This document shows positions 1 to 6,731 of a stretch of 64,000 nucleotides of DNA, piece by piece; position 1 is the first letter of the stretch, and the number at the start of each line of letters is the position of its first letter. The notes under the pieces were generated by a model. The model was not told the origin of the DNA. It did no database searches and was given only the letters and a program-made list of their open reading frames with translations. The DNA is from Desulfosarcina widdelii (GTDB lineage: Bacteria; Desulfobacterota; Desulfobacteria; Desulfobacterales; Desulfosarcinaceae). Where the stretch lies: positions 3,410,001 to 3,474,000 of the forward strand of contig NZ_AP021875.1 in assembly GCF_009688965.1 (NCBI RefSeq), read 5' to 3'. The translations under genes were made by a program, and so were the position numbers.

Positions 1-123
1 CCATCCCGCCAGTTCAAGATCAAAGACCGCGTCCGCTTCCTTTTCCCCGACGCCATATCGACAAAGGATAGCCCGGTTCCGAAGCCTTAACCGTCGATTC
101 GGCCCTATTTCGCGCTTTTCCAT
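1..123 (-). CDS. Partial hypothetical protein of the mobile region, runs off the left edge
   Basis: An open frame of 41 codons starts with ATG at 123 and continues beyond base 1. A strong Shine-Dalgarno sequence (GGAAGGA) lies about 8 bases upstream, which favours this start over the longer overlapping frame 20-226. The visible N-terminus is basic, then acidic (begins MEKREIGPNRR and contains GVGEKEADAVFDLEL). I do not recognise a family. It is the next gene downstream of the terminase-like and Cys-rich genes, separated from them by about 140 A+T-rich bases, so it is probably another gene of the same phage-like unit. Confidence 0.5.
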   Translation of the reverse strand, partial: MEKREIGPNRRLRLRNRAILCRYGVGEKEADAVFDLELAGW

Positions 124-220
124 GGTTAAAATCCTTCCGTTTGGGTTGTCTTTCGTCAACAGTCCCAAAAAAAGAACAATTTGTCAACCGATTGATATAT
201 TTATGTTTTTCCATTTTTGG

Positions 221-234
221 TTCCAAATTTGGAA
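221..234. promoter_or_regulatory. 14-bp perfect palindrome in the upstream region of the left-edge gene
   Basis: TTCCAAATTTGGAA is a perfect palindrome in the A+T-rich gap between the genes at 264-530 and 1-123. On the minus strand a TTGACA hexamer follows about 35 bases downstream. It could be an operator for the left-edge gene. Only the symmetry is seen; the role is inference. Confidence 0.25.
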
Positions 235-263
235 GTTTTTAAATCGGAATTCGGAAGCCGTCG

Positions 264-530
264 CTATCGGACGGACGGTCCGCCGTCGACTAAAGCGGAA
301 ACGAAACCGACCGGGTCCGCGTCGATACATTCGACAACCGCCGCGACGGTTACGCCTGGAACGAAAACCGCCAGGAGTAAAGCCAAGACGCCGGGAAGGT
401 CGGACAGGTCGACCCGGCCGCACCGGTCGGAACTGAACTGGCAAGATTCACATGGAAGGGCTTTATCGTTCCGACGGGCGGCGCGGGTAAGGCAAGCGCT
501 ATAATGACGACAAAAGGGGTTCCGGGTCAA
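264..530 (-). CDS. Small Cys-rich phage-type protein
   Basis: This 88-residue frame starts with TTG inside the stop codon of the upstream gene (TTGA overlap), a sign of translational coupling. The N-terminal 37 residues carry five cysteines (C7, C13, C27, C30, C37) around basic stretches, like a small zinc-binding module. A more hydrophobic stretch follows near residues 45-62. Short proteins with an FCRHY...CL...C-x2-C pattern occur in deltaproteobacterial prophages next to packaging genes; that comparison is from memory of the family. The function is unknown. The rest of the sequence is low in recognisable features, so the C-terminal boundary is less certain than the N-terminus. Confidence 0.5.
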   Translation of the reverse strand: MTRNPFCRHYSACLTRAARRNDKALPCESCQFSSDRCGRVDLSDLPGVLALLLAVFVPGVTVAAVVECIDADPVGFVSALVDGGPSVR

Positions 531-1045
531 AGCGATTCCGCCAAGGCCGTCAAGGCGTTCCGGATTTCGACGCGAAGGATGGTTTCAACCTTTTTTTGAT
601 CGCTTTCAGCCGATAGGACCGCCGCCAACCGGTTCGGGATGTTCAACATTGCATCGCGGGTGGTCCTGGCGCATTCAAAGGCGTCCTTTTCGACTTCGGA
701 CCGTGGGATAAGGTCGCCCGACTTGGCGTCGTATTCCAGCTTTTTAAGCGCCGCTTTGTAATGTTCATTCAAAGCCCTGCTTCGTGCATAATCGGGGTCC
801 TGGTCGCCAAGCCCGGCGGCCTGGATGGTTTCGCGCATTTCGCTTTCTGGAATGACGGCCACGGATTTTGACGGGTCCAGGTTCCTGCGAAGATCGTCGT
901 CGGCCATATCGGGATCAATCAGGGTCCACTTGCCCTTTTTGGTTATGGCGGCGGCGCTGATTTGGCCGGTCTGGATTAGTACGGAAACACGTTGACGGCT
1001 TATTCCGACGTGACGACCGTATTCGGTCATGTTCATAAGCGCCAT
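527..1045 (-). CDS. Phage terminase small-subunit-like protein (Nu1-type)
   Basis: The 172-residue product starts with an HTH-like segment (MTEYGRHVGISRQRVSVLIQ) that matches the DNA-binding winged helix of Nu1-type terminase small subunits. The C-terminal half contains the recurring pattern ARTTRDAMLNIPNRLAAVL, common in prophage DNA-packaging small subunits. The product would recognise phage DNA and recruit the large subunit. A large-subunit gene is not seen in this window. The start at 1045 has a G-rich Shine-Dalgarno (GAGGGGG). An 11-bp palindrome (1145-1155) lies about 100 bases upstream. A general prophage HTH protein is the alternative. Confidence 0.6.
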   Translation of the reverse strand: MALMNMTEYGRHVGISRQRVSVLIQTGQISAAAITKKGKWTLIDPDMADDDLRRNLDPSKSVAVIPESEMRETIQAAGLGDQDPDYARSRALNEHYKAALKKLEYDAKSGDLIPRSEVEKDAFECARTTRDAMLNIPNRLAAVLSAESDQKKVETILRVEIRNALTALAESL

Positions 1046-1739
1046 TGCGGCCCCCCTCGTTTATGGCAACGGAAGTGCAATATTGCGGTCAAACTCATTC
1101 CTGGAAGGACGAAACCGACCGAAAACCGCGACCGCCGATATATGCCACAATGTGGTAATTTCAAAAATGCCCCTTTTTTCAGGGTTTTTATACTCAAGCG
1201 CAACAGTTTTTTTGCGCTCCTGCGTTCTCAAAGAAAGCGCCTCACTGCCCCGCATGTCGCTTGAACGCTCAGAAGGACCCGCGCCCGGCCCCGGCCTTTC
1301 CCTGGACGCAAGGGGAAGCCCAGGAACGGACGCAAATCTAATGAGGATGTCCGGGCCGGGACGGGGGGAATGAAAGGCCCCTGGCGTCGACCCGGACAAT
1401 AGCGCGACGCCCCACGCGACAAAAACAAAGGCCGCCGGGACCGAAGCCCCGACGGCCCACGAAATGAAATAAAGACTGCCGCTGGCATTGGTTCGTTTTC
1501 ACCGTTAAAGAATTAAAGCCGCAACCCATCCAGACGAAAGTTGCGGACCACCGTAGGGACCGGACGAACCTTTAAGGGAACCGGATCTGCCAGCCGACCC
1601 GGCAATGACGCCCATGGTGGTGAAAAGGCACCCGGAACGTGCCCCAAAAAAGTAGCGCCCCGATGAGAACTCTCCAAAAAACAGGAACCAATTAAATTTT
1701 GGGTGTTGGGTATTGGCATCGGGGCGCAAATTGTAAACC
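1046..1739. other. About 690 bp without a convincing gene in the mobile region
   Basis: Frames on both strands have arginine/proline-rich, low-complexity translations, overlap each other and lack good ribosome binding sites, so I call no gene. The stretch holds a small palindrome, CCACAATGTGG (1145-1155), upstream of the terminase-like gene. It also holds an 11-bp inverted repeat, GCGCCCCGATG (1655-1665) against CATCGGGGCGC (1717-1727), just after the coiled-coil gene, which may act as a structured 3' end. The rest shows nothing I can interpret. Confidence 0.4.
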
Positions 1740-2342
1740 TTATCGCAAAGCTTTTTCGACGGCCGTCACGACCTTGAAAGCCGAATCGATTTTCTCGCGG
1801 GCCGACTTGACCAATTTGGAACCATATTTTTTCTCAAGGCCGTCCAGTTCGGCATATACCGTATTGCCATAATCCGTGGCATCGGCGACAGCGGATCGAA
1901 TCTTTTCGACCATATTGGAACGACCGGCATTGCCCATATCGCGGTCAATCGACACTTGATAAAGCTTCAACGATTTTTCCAATTCCTTAGACCTGACAGA
2001 ACGCCTGTCTTTCAATTTCTTTAGCTTGCCGTTTAAGACGTCGATTTCTTTATCCAGTCGGGCGGACTCGGCGGTAATGCCGTTATGTTCGCTTGATCCT
2101 TTGACTTCCTCTTTCAAAGCAAGCTTACAGTTTCGACGCGCGACAATGGCCTGTCCAAGCTTTTCTTCAACGCGAGTAATATTCCAGTCGATGTCATGAA
2201 TTCGGCCTTCGATTGAAACCACTTCTTCATAACCGCCGTTTAGGCGCGCGGTTTGACTTGTTTTTTCGGCTCTACTCTTTGCCGAACCCGTAAACGAAAA
2301 ACTTGTCATGTTGCGGACTGAATCGGTAGTTGATCTGTCCAT
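1740..2342 (-). CDS. Coiled-coil hypothetical protein of the mobile region
   Basis: The 200-residue product is rich in Lys, Glu and Asp. A long heptad-like region, roughly residues 40-135, includes DKEIDVLNGKLKKLKDRR, so an elongated coiled coil is likely. There is no signal peptide or enzyme motif. The ATG at 2342 overlaps the upstream stop by one base (TAATG), so it is translated in a chain with its neighbour. A later ATG (about 2309, MTSFSF) is possible. Phage scaffold or tape-like accessory proteins have such composition, but no family is recognised. Confidence 0.6.
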   Translation of the reverse strand: MDRSTTDSVRNMTSFSFTGSAKSRAEKTSQTARLNGGYEEVVSIEGRIHDIDWNITRVEEKLGQAIVARRNCKLALKEEVKGSSEHNGITAESARLDKEIDVLNGKLKKLKDRRSVRSKELEKSLKLYQVSIDRDMGNAGRSNMVEKIRSAVADATDYGNTVYAELDGLEKKYGSKLVKSAREKIDSAFKVVTAVEKALR

Positions 2343-2674
2343 TAGCGCCCCCCCTGGCCGAAGCCCTTAATCAAGCCTTGGCTATAGGCGGCTTGATAAT
2401 GGCAATAGGCTTCGAAGTCGCCTTCGAATTCGTCGCGAAGCTTGGCGTCGCGATTCCATTCGGCAAGGTACGATTGGCCGTTTTTAAACTTCTCAGCAAT
2501 GTTTTGATTTTCGGTGGACATTTTCTGATTTCCTTTCAAGATTTCATTTTGTGGTGCGGTTTCACTAAGTTCACGGCGAAGCAAACAATCGACGCAATGC
2601 CCGCAATCGCAAGCCGGACGGTCCTGTAAATAAAGCGCGGCGTTCCGGCGTTCCGATTCAAAAAAGCATTTCAT
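2342..2674 (-). CDS. Small protein with a CxCxxCxxC cluster
   Basis: The 110-residue frame begins inside the preceding stop (4-bp ATGA overlap) and ends in a 1-bp overlap with the next gene. Residues 22-30 read CDCGHCVDC, a likely zinc-binding knuckle. The second half is acidic and aromatic. An internal ATG at 2521 has its own Shine-Dalgarno (AAAGGA), so a second, 59-residue protein lacking the Cys cluster may also be made from this frame. No family is recognised. Its place in an overlapping chain of small genes supports that it is real. Confidence 0.55.
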   Translation of the reverse strand: MKCFFESERRNAALYLQDRPACDCGHCVDCLLRRELSETAPQNEILKGNQKMSTENQNIAEKFKNGQSYLAEWNRDAKLRDEFEGDFEAYCHYQAAYSQGLIKGFGQGGR

Positions 2675-2853
2675 CGAATGCCCCCATTGATTCGCGGAAC
2701 CTTGCTTACCAGTCGCCGCCGGATTTCGTCGTCAAGACGGCGTTTAGCCGCGAGAAGTTTTTCTTCATCGTCGCGGCGACCTTCGTCGATGGCCTGAAGC
2801 CAATGCGACAACATTTTTTGACGGGCTTTCATGACAGGATGTTCGACAAGCAT
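2671..2853 (-). CDS. Small charged hypothetical protein
   Basis: Sixty residues, helical and highly charged (KLLAAKRRLDDEIRRRL). I chose the ATG at 2853 because GGAG lies 7 bases upstream; starts at 2865 and 2886 are in frame but lack a good site. It overlaps the next gene by 4 bp. No function is recognised. It sits in the leftward chain of small mobile-region genes. Confidence 0.5.
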   Translation of the reverse strand: MLVEHPVMKARQKMLSHWLQAIDEGRRDDEEKLLAAKRRLDDEIRRRLVSKVPRINGGIR

Positions 2854-2945
2854 GGTTTTCTCCATTCGATGGCCCCATAATATCACCGCCGGGGCCGCCG
2901 GTTCAAAACACGCGGCGGTACTACGCGGTACGAAACGGAAAGTTT

Positions 2946-3167
2946 TTACAGCAAACGTTGATCCAGTTCGGCCGCCATTTCGGCTTCTTTCCGTTCGATA
3001 AATTGGACGATACCGCCCCGATGAACACGAAGCCCGCCAACCTTAATCACCGGCCCAAGTTCGCCATCCCGAATTAAATCATAGGCAAGGGTCCGACCGA
3101 TCCCGAATAAATCCATGATCTGTTGTGGTGTCCAGTACTGGCGCTTATGGATGGTATTGGGTTTCAT
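2946..3167 (-). CDS. AlpA/excisionase-like helix-turn-helix protein
   Basis: The 73-residue protein has the MerR-type HTH seen in AlpA regulators and excisionases. It runs from YWTPQQIMDLFGIGRTLAYDLI through a GGLRVHRGGIVQF wing. Such proteins activate integrase genes or direct excision in satellites and integrative elements. The start at 3167 is set by the ATGA overlap with the upstream stop. No integrase is seen in the window, so the target could be the element's own promoters or attachment site. Confidence 0.65.
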   Translation of the reverse strand: MKPNTIHKRQYWTPQQIMDLFGIGRTLAYDLIRDGELGPVIKVGGLRVHRGGIVQFIERKEAEMAAELDQRLL

Positions 3168-3553
3168 CGCCGCCGCCCCTTGGAAAGCGCCCCGCCCGGA
3201 ACATCCAGCCATTTTTCTTGATACATACCCCAGTCCGGACGCTTCACGACTTGGCCGTCATCGAGCAGTTTTTTAGCCAAGGCTTCGAGTTTTTTTCTGG
3301 TGAACGCTTGGAATTCGGGCGGAAGCTCATCTCTCCGCCCGAACAAGCCGCTTTTTCGACCGCTATAGGTGAAGGGCTTGTTCAGGGCCGCCGTCTTCGC
3401 TATGGCCTGTCTCAGTTCGCTGAGAAGATGCTTTTCATTCGGTGGCTTGACGGGGGCGTTGTTTTCAACATCCTCTTTGATCTTTTGAAGGAAGGCTTCG
3501 AACGATTCGATAATGCCGATTATTTCCGGGCCGTAATTCTTAGATATAGTCAT
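3164..3553 (-). CDS. Hypothetical protein of the mobile region
   Basis: A 129-residue, soluble, Lys/Glu-rich protein with no signal peptide and no motif I recognise. It overlaps the AlpA-like gene by 4 bp and lies directly downstream of the repeat-rich region 3600-3860, so it is the first gene read away from the putative origin. A start near 3553 is supported by AGGAG a few bases upstream on the minus strand. Its function is unknown. Confidence 0.5.
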   Translation of the reverse strand: MTISKNYGPEIIGIIESFEAFLQKIKEDVENNAPVKPPNEKHLLSELRQAIAKTAALNKPFTYSGRKSGLFGRRDELPPEFQAFTRKKLEALAKKLLDDGQVVKRPDWGMYQEKWLDVPGGALSKGRRR

Positions 3554-3600
3554 TTCCTATTTCTCCTTTGGTGGTCGTCAGCATGGCCGCGAAGCGGCCC

Positions 3601-3698
3601 TTCTATTAATAACCCAGGGGGACGGGCGGGACAGGAACCGCCCCGGCCCCCGGCCGGGTTATTAATAGAAGCTTCTTTTTAAAGCTTCTATTAATAAC
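3601..3698. repeat. Three-armed inverted repeat around a GC-rich core
   Basis: The 13-bp arm TTCTATTAATAAC occurs at 3601-3613. It is inverted at 3658-3670, where it extends to GTTATTAATAGAAGCTT (3658-3674), and direct again at 3682-3698 (AAGCTTCTATTAATAAC). The second and third arms form a 17-bp perfect hairpin with a 7-base loop. The first and second enclose a very GC-rich core of C and G runs. The mix of A+T-rich arms and a GC core beside iteron-like repeats looks like a replication origin or a strong structural element. Confidence 0.6.
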
Positions 3699-3706
3699 TT
3701 CGTGGC

Positions 3707-3857
3707 TCGCTCCGATACAGGTGGGTGGCTCGCTCTGATACAGGTAGGTGGATCGCTCCGATACAGGTTCGCGAAAACCTGTATCACTCCGATACGGGTT
3801 TTGCCTTCGTTCCCGAAGTCCGTTCCCGGATAAAACCTGTATCGCTCCGATACGGGT
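3707..3857. repeat. Five iteron-like copies of TCGCTCCGATACAGGT
   Basis: Near-identical 16-mers start at 3707, 3730, 3753, 3784 and 3842. The first three are spaced exactly 23 bp apart, as expected for iterons bound on one face of the helix. The last two are half of longer dyads (AACCTGTATC, 5-base centre, GATACGGGTT) because the preceding bases are the inverted copy. They lie between a winged-helix gene (3884-4195) and the hairpin array at 3601-3698. Iterons of a plasmid- or satellite-type origin is the best reading; multiple operators is the alternative. Confidence 0.6.
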
Positions 3858-3883
3858 TTGAAGTTGGTGGGCGGCCCTTATTT

Positions 3884-4195
3884 TCATTCGTCACCCCCCT
3901 TCTTTTTCTTCCTGGCGGTCTTGTTGCTTGGTGCAAAAATAGACCGATAGGCAAGGCCGGGAACGATAGGATAAATTATCGGGGCAACGCCGTTGCCGAA
4001 GTGTTCCAATTCAACCAACCCCCTGTTTGCAAGATTGTCCCGGTTCCGACGCCAAGTCATTCTTGACATGGTTGAAAAAGCGGCGGCCCGGCACGGACCC
4101 GGCCAGCATTCGAACGTCCATGGACCAATAAGGGCCGATTTAATAACGGCCGCAACAACGACTTTCAGCCGCTCGTAGTCCCTGCCATCGACGCT
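3884..4195 (-). CDS. Putative winged-helix replication or control protein
   Basis: The 103-residue product (from ATG 4195) contains a likely winged helix in the segment AFSTMSRMTWRRNRDNLANRG followed by LVELEHFG. It ends in a lysine-rich tail. The frame stays open upstream to 4337 with a possible TTG at 4273. The start is therefore uncertain, and an N-terminal part could have been lost at the insertion-sequence side. Position next to iteron-like repeats suggests a replication initiator or its regulator. That is inference from context, since no named family is recognised. Confidence 0.4.
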   Translation of the reverse strand, partial: SVDGRDYERLKVVVAAVIKSALIGPWTFECWPGPCRAAAFSTMSRMTWRRNRDNLANRGLVELEHFGNGVAPIIYPIVPGLAYRSIFAPSNKTARKKKKGGDE

Positions 4196-4231
4196 CATGG
4201 CTACAAGAAAATTTTCTATACCCCTCCATTT

Positions 4232-4263
4232 TTCCACAAAGGCGTTGCAACGCCTTTGTGGAA
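4232..4263. promoter_or_regulatory. 32-bp perfect palindrome upstream of the winged-helix gene
   Basis: The arm TTCCACAAAGGCGTTG is followed at once by its exact complement CAACGCCTTTGTGGAA, giving a loopless 32-bp palindrome 37 bp upstream of ATG 4195. A+T-rich runs flank it on both sides. It may be an operator for the winged-helix protein, a cruciform, or a resolution site. If the gene starts at the TTG (4273), the palindrome would be coding, which seems unlikely. Confidence 0.5.
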
Positions 4264-4445
4264 TTTTTCGCAACTGTTGGAATGATCGCGCTCGCTGGAT
4301 AGCAAATTGCCGTTTTCGGAGGAATTCCGAGCTCGGTCAGACTGGAAACTCGGGGTGACTGCGGGGGTGCTAATTCGATCTAACCAGGAATAACAGGCCA
4401 ATACCGGGTGCGGGATGCGCTGCGAGTTGACATAATGTTAGTTTA

Positions 4446-6120
4446 GTGTCGATCCATAAATGGTAATTTTCAGAGCCGAGTCGCAAAAAAATAGAGTGGT
4501 AAAATCCTCGGCAGGATTTTTCTCACCATCGCTACATCGGTTTGTGGCTAATTTACCGAAATCGGCTTAATGCAAGCGCACTTGTTCAACCAGTTTTCAC
4601 GATGCGGAATCGATTAAGGTCTCAAGTGGCTGTTTTTCCCCTGGCGATGGTCAGCAGGTTGGCGGCCACAATCGAAGACCAAACATAGGATTTAAACGAG
4701 TCCCATCCTTTCCAGGTACAGCGGGTCAGGCCAAGGCAACGCTTCAGCCAGGAGATACCGGATTCAATACCCGCTCGAAAGCGGCGCAATCGACGATACA
4801 CATATTGGCTGCGGCACATGTCGGTTTCAGATAGACCTCGTTTCTTGGCAAAGCAGACGTCTTTGATCTTACGCGATTGGGCTCGCTTCAAGTTTTCCTT
4901 GGATGCAAAACCGCCGTCGAAGCTGGCCTTGAGGGGATAGCGGCCATAAATTTGTTTTTGCCGCTCAAGCATCGGTATCGTCAGGTCGGCGTCGGCCGGA
5001 TTGCCTTCGGTGATGACACAGTCCAAAATAAGGTTCGACGCGCCTCCGGTCAGACAGATTTTGTGACCAAACAGCGTATCGCGCCTATCCTTGACGATGA
5101 TATCGGTATGTGGCTCGAACAACGATACTACTTTGTCTTTGGCATCGACCGTTTCTCCATGAAGAACCCGGCGTTCGGTCTGGTGGATCACCCTGCGGGT
5201 CAGATCGACAAAATGTTCGATCTGGAAGCCAATCGTCATGACCAGCGGGTCGCAGGTCGCACCGGCATTGATCGCAGCGACTGCCTTATGAGCGTACCCA
5301 ACCACTTTGCGACTGGTTTTGAGCAGGTCCACATAGGCAACCTTACGCTTGTTTTTCCGTTTGGCATTCATCACCGCCAGCATCCGTCGTTTGGCAACAC
5401 GGGTATGGTTATGGAAGTCAGGAACTGTGATCCCCGATTCATCCCGGAAGCGCTTCAGCAGCCTCGTCAACACGCGAACACCATCCCACAGCAGGTTGGA
5501 GTCGGTGGGATGATGGATGTGAGTTTCAACGCACGTGCAATCGACCCGGACCTGTCGGCCCTTTTCAATGCCCTTTTGCTTCGCATATCCCAAAAGATCC
5601 GCATTGATCAGTTCCCAGGTGGCGTCCGATATGCCTTTGATATTTTTGTTCAGGGCGGATTTTTTGTATCCCTTGTCGGCGATACCGATCCGGCAGAACC
5701 AACTCAATGCCTGCGAATCGACAATATGAAATGCCAGTTCATCATACGTAAAACCGAAAAGGATTTTGACGATAGCACAACGCAGTACCTGGTCGGCGCT
5801 CATGCCGTCAGCCCCAGTTCGATAGGCCACCAGCTTGCCCTTGTTCAAATCTTGAAGAACGCGATCACAGATGATAGGGTGAGCATCGATGATACCACTG
5901 ATAGCTGTAAGTTCTTTTGCTTGGGCGTGGTCTTTGATCTGAGGCATCAGGGGCATCTGTTTTTGCCATTTTTCGCGCATTTTGTGATCGGCTCCTTTCT
6001 TTCTTTTGTAGTGATATTGGTTGTTTGGCGACTTTCAATATACTACAAAGAGAAGAGAAAAACCACTACAAAATGCGCGTTTCTTATTTATTACAGGTAG
6101 TTATTCCTGTGGATGAGCAC
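4446..6120 (-). mobile_element. Insertion sequence copy 1 (1675 bp, ISNCY/ISDol1-like)
   Basis: The element begins GTGTCGATCCATAA and ends (read from the other side) GTGCTCATCCACAG, an imperfect terminal inverted repeat of GTGnnnATCCA. A 7-bp direct duplication, TAGTTTA, flanks it at 4439-4445 and 6121-6127. It carries a single transposase gene. A second copy of the same length is at 57588-59262. Length near 1.7 kb and duplications of 6-7 bp agree with what I recall for the ISDol1 group of ISNCY; the assignment needs a database comparison. Confidence 0.85.
4622..5980 (-). CDS. DDE transposase of IS copy 1
   Basis: A 452-residue transposase with the IS4/IS5-superfamily arrangement. An N-terminal DUF772-like region holds SADQVLRCAIVKILFG (residues 61-76). 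The first catalytic Asp is D147 (VDCTCVETHIHHPTDS), the second D355 (LKASFDGGFAS). The Glu is E406 within R402-x3-E406-x6-K413, the signature that follows the third catalytic residue. The gene is intact and preceded by AAAGGAG. It is the same protein, residue for residue, as the one at 57764-59122, so both copies are probably recent and functional. A 407-codon opposite-strand frame overlaps it and is not considered a gene. Confidence 0.95.
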   Translation of the reverse strand: MREKWQKQMPLMPQIKDHAQAKELTAISGIIDAHPIICDRVLQDLNKGKLVAYRTGADGMSADQVLRCAIVKILFGFTYDELAFHIVDSQALSWFCRIGIADKGYKKSALNKNIKGISDATWELINADLLGYAKQKGIEKGRQVRVDCTCVETHIHHPTDSNLLWDGVRVLTRLLKRFRDESGITVPDFHNHTRVAKRRMLAVMNAKRKNKRKVAYVDLLKTSRKVVGYAHKAVAAINAGATCDPLVMTIGFQIEHFVDLTRRVIHQTERRVLHGETVDAKDKVVSLFEPHTDIIVKDRRDTLFGHKICLTGGASNLILDCVITEGNPADADLTIPMLERQKQIYGRYPLKASFDGGFASKENLKRAQSRKIKDVCFAKKRGLSETDMCRSQYVYRRLRRFRAGIESGISWLKRCLGLTRCTWKGWDSFKSYVWSSIVAANLLTIARGKTAT

Positions 6121-6475
6121 TAGTTTAACATGATGTGTAATATCAGAAAAAAGGATTTAATCATCTCAAATGAGGGCAATGGAGCGCTTTTCAGGAGACA
6201 GCTTTGCCGTAAACAAAAAATTTTCCCCATGGACTGTCTCTCTAACGATACGACCCATACGAAAATAGCCTTTCTTTTTTCTGTGGTGGGTCGGTGGATT
6301 CAACTGACTGGACAGAGCGGACATTTGTCGGATACTGGTCTGATAAAAAAATTCCAAAGTGAAAGTATATTTTAGCTCGGCAGGAAACGATATGGGAAAC
6401 GGTGCTTAAAGCCTCAAAATAGGGAAAAGGCGTTCCTATTTATATCATATGATTACAATATGTTATAAATTCTCA

Positions 6476-6615
6476 TCGGAAATTGACAAATCATCGTGTA
6501 AAAACACAGGATATTGACAAAATTCGTTAGAGGCCATTGCCATTTTTCGTTGTGACTCCGTCAATATCTTCAATGATTTCAAGCCCCCCATTGACATGAT
6601 TCGTTGTGACCTACA
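6476..6615. repeat. Transposon-end-like repeat block A (Mu/IS21/Tn7-type sites)
   Basis: Read on the minus strand from 6615, the block starts with TGT and carries a recurring site of the form CAACGAATnATGTCAAT: at the very end, then as CAACGAAAAATGGCAAT, TAACGAATTTTGTCAAT and GATGATTTGTCAAT. Terminal TGT plus several internal sites is typical of ends bound by Mu/IstA/TnsB-type transposases. Positions 6476-6556 are about 85 percent identical to 10051-10130, and 6589-6615 matches 10109-10135 at 26 of 27 bases, in the same orientation. No transposase of this type is in the window. Confidence 0.6.
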
Positions 6616-6620
6616 AAAAG

Positions 6621-6665
6621 ATAACGGGAGGTTAGCAATCTTGCTAATTTTCCCGTTTTTCGTTA
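6621..6665. terminator. Hairpin terminator downstream of the protease cassette
   Basis: AACGGGAGGTTAGCAA pairs with TTGCTAATTTTCCCGTT (6623-6657) and is followed by TTTTT on the plus strand and A+T-rich sequence on the minus strand. The stem is near perfect with one bulge. It ends the leftward cassette 6732-9743 or insulates it from the repeat block. Confidence 0.5.
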
Positions 6666-6731
6666 TTTTCCTTTGGGGTACAATATGGGGTACAAAAAAC
6701 AGGGTCTTTATCAACCTGTGTTGTCAATTTG

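Noticed and set aside
1061-1488. Overlapping minus-strand frames upstream of the terminase-like gene
   Set aside because: Arg/Pro/Ser-rich translations, no ribosome binding sites, and two frames compete for the same DNA.
3606-3887. 93-codon minus-strand frame across the iteron region
   Set aside because: Its translation is made mostly of the repeated DNA motif and a GC-rich hairpin, so it is a by-product of the repeats.
4877-6100. 407-codon plus-strand frame inside IS copy 1, and the same at 58019-59242
   Set aside because: It lies opposite a transposase with complete catalytic motifs and has no domain signature. Long antisense frames are common in genes with this codon bias.
6463-6714. 83-codon minus-strand frame
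   Set aside because: It covers the transposon-end repeats and a terminator hairpin; no good start signal.
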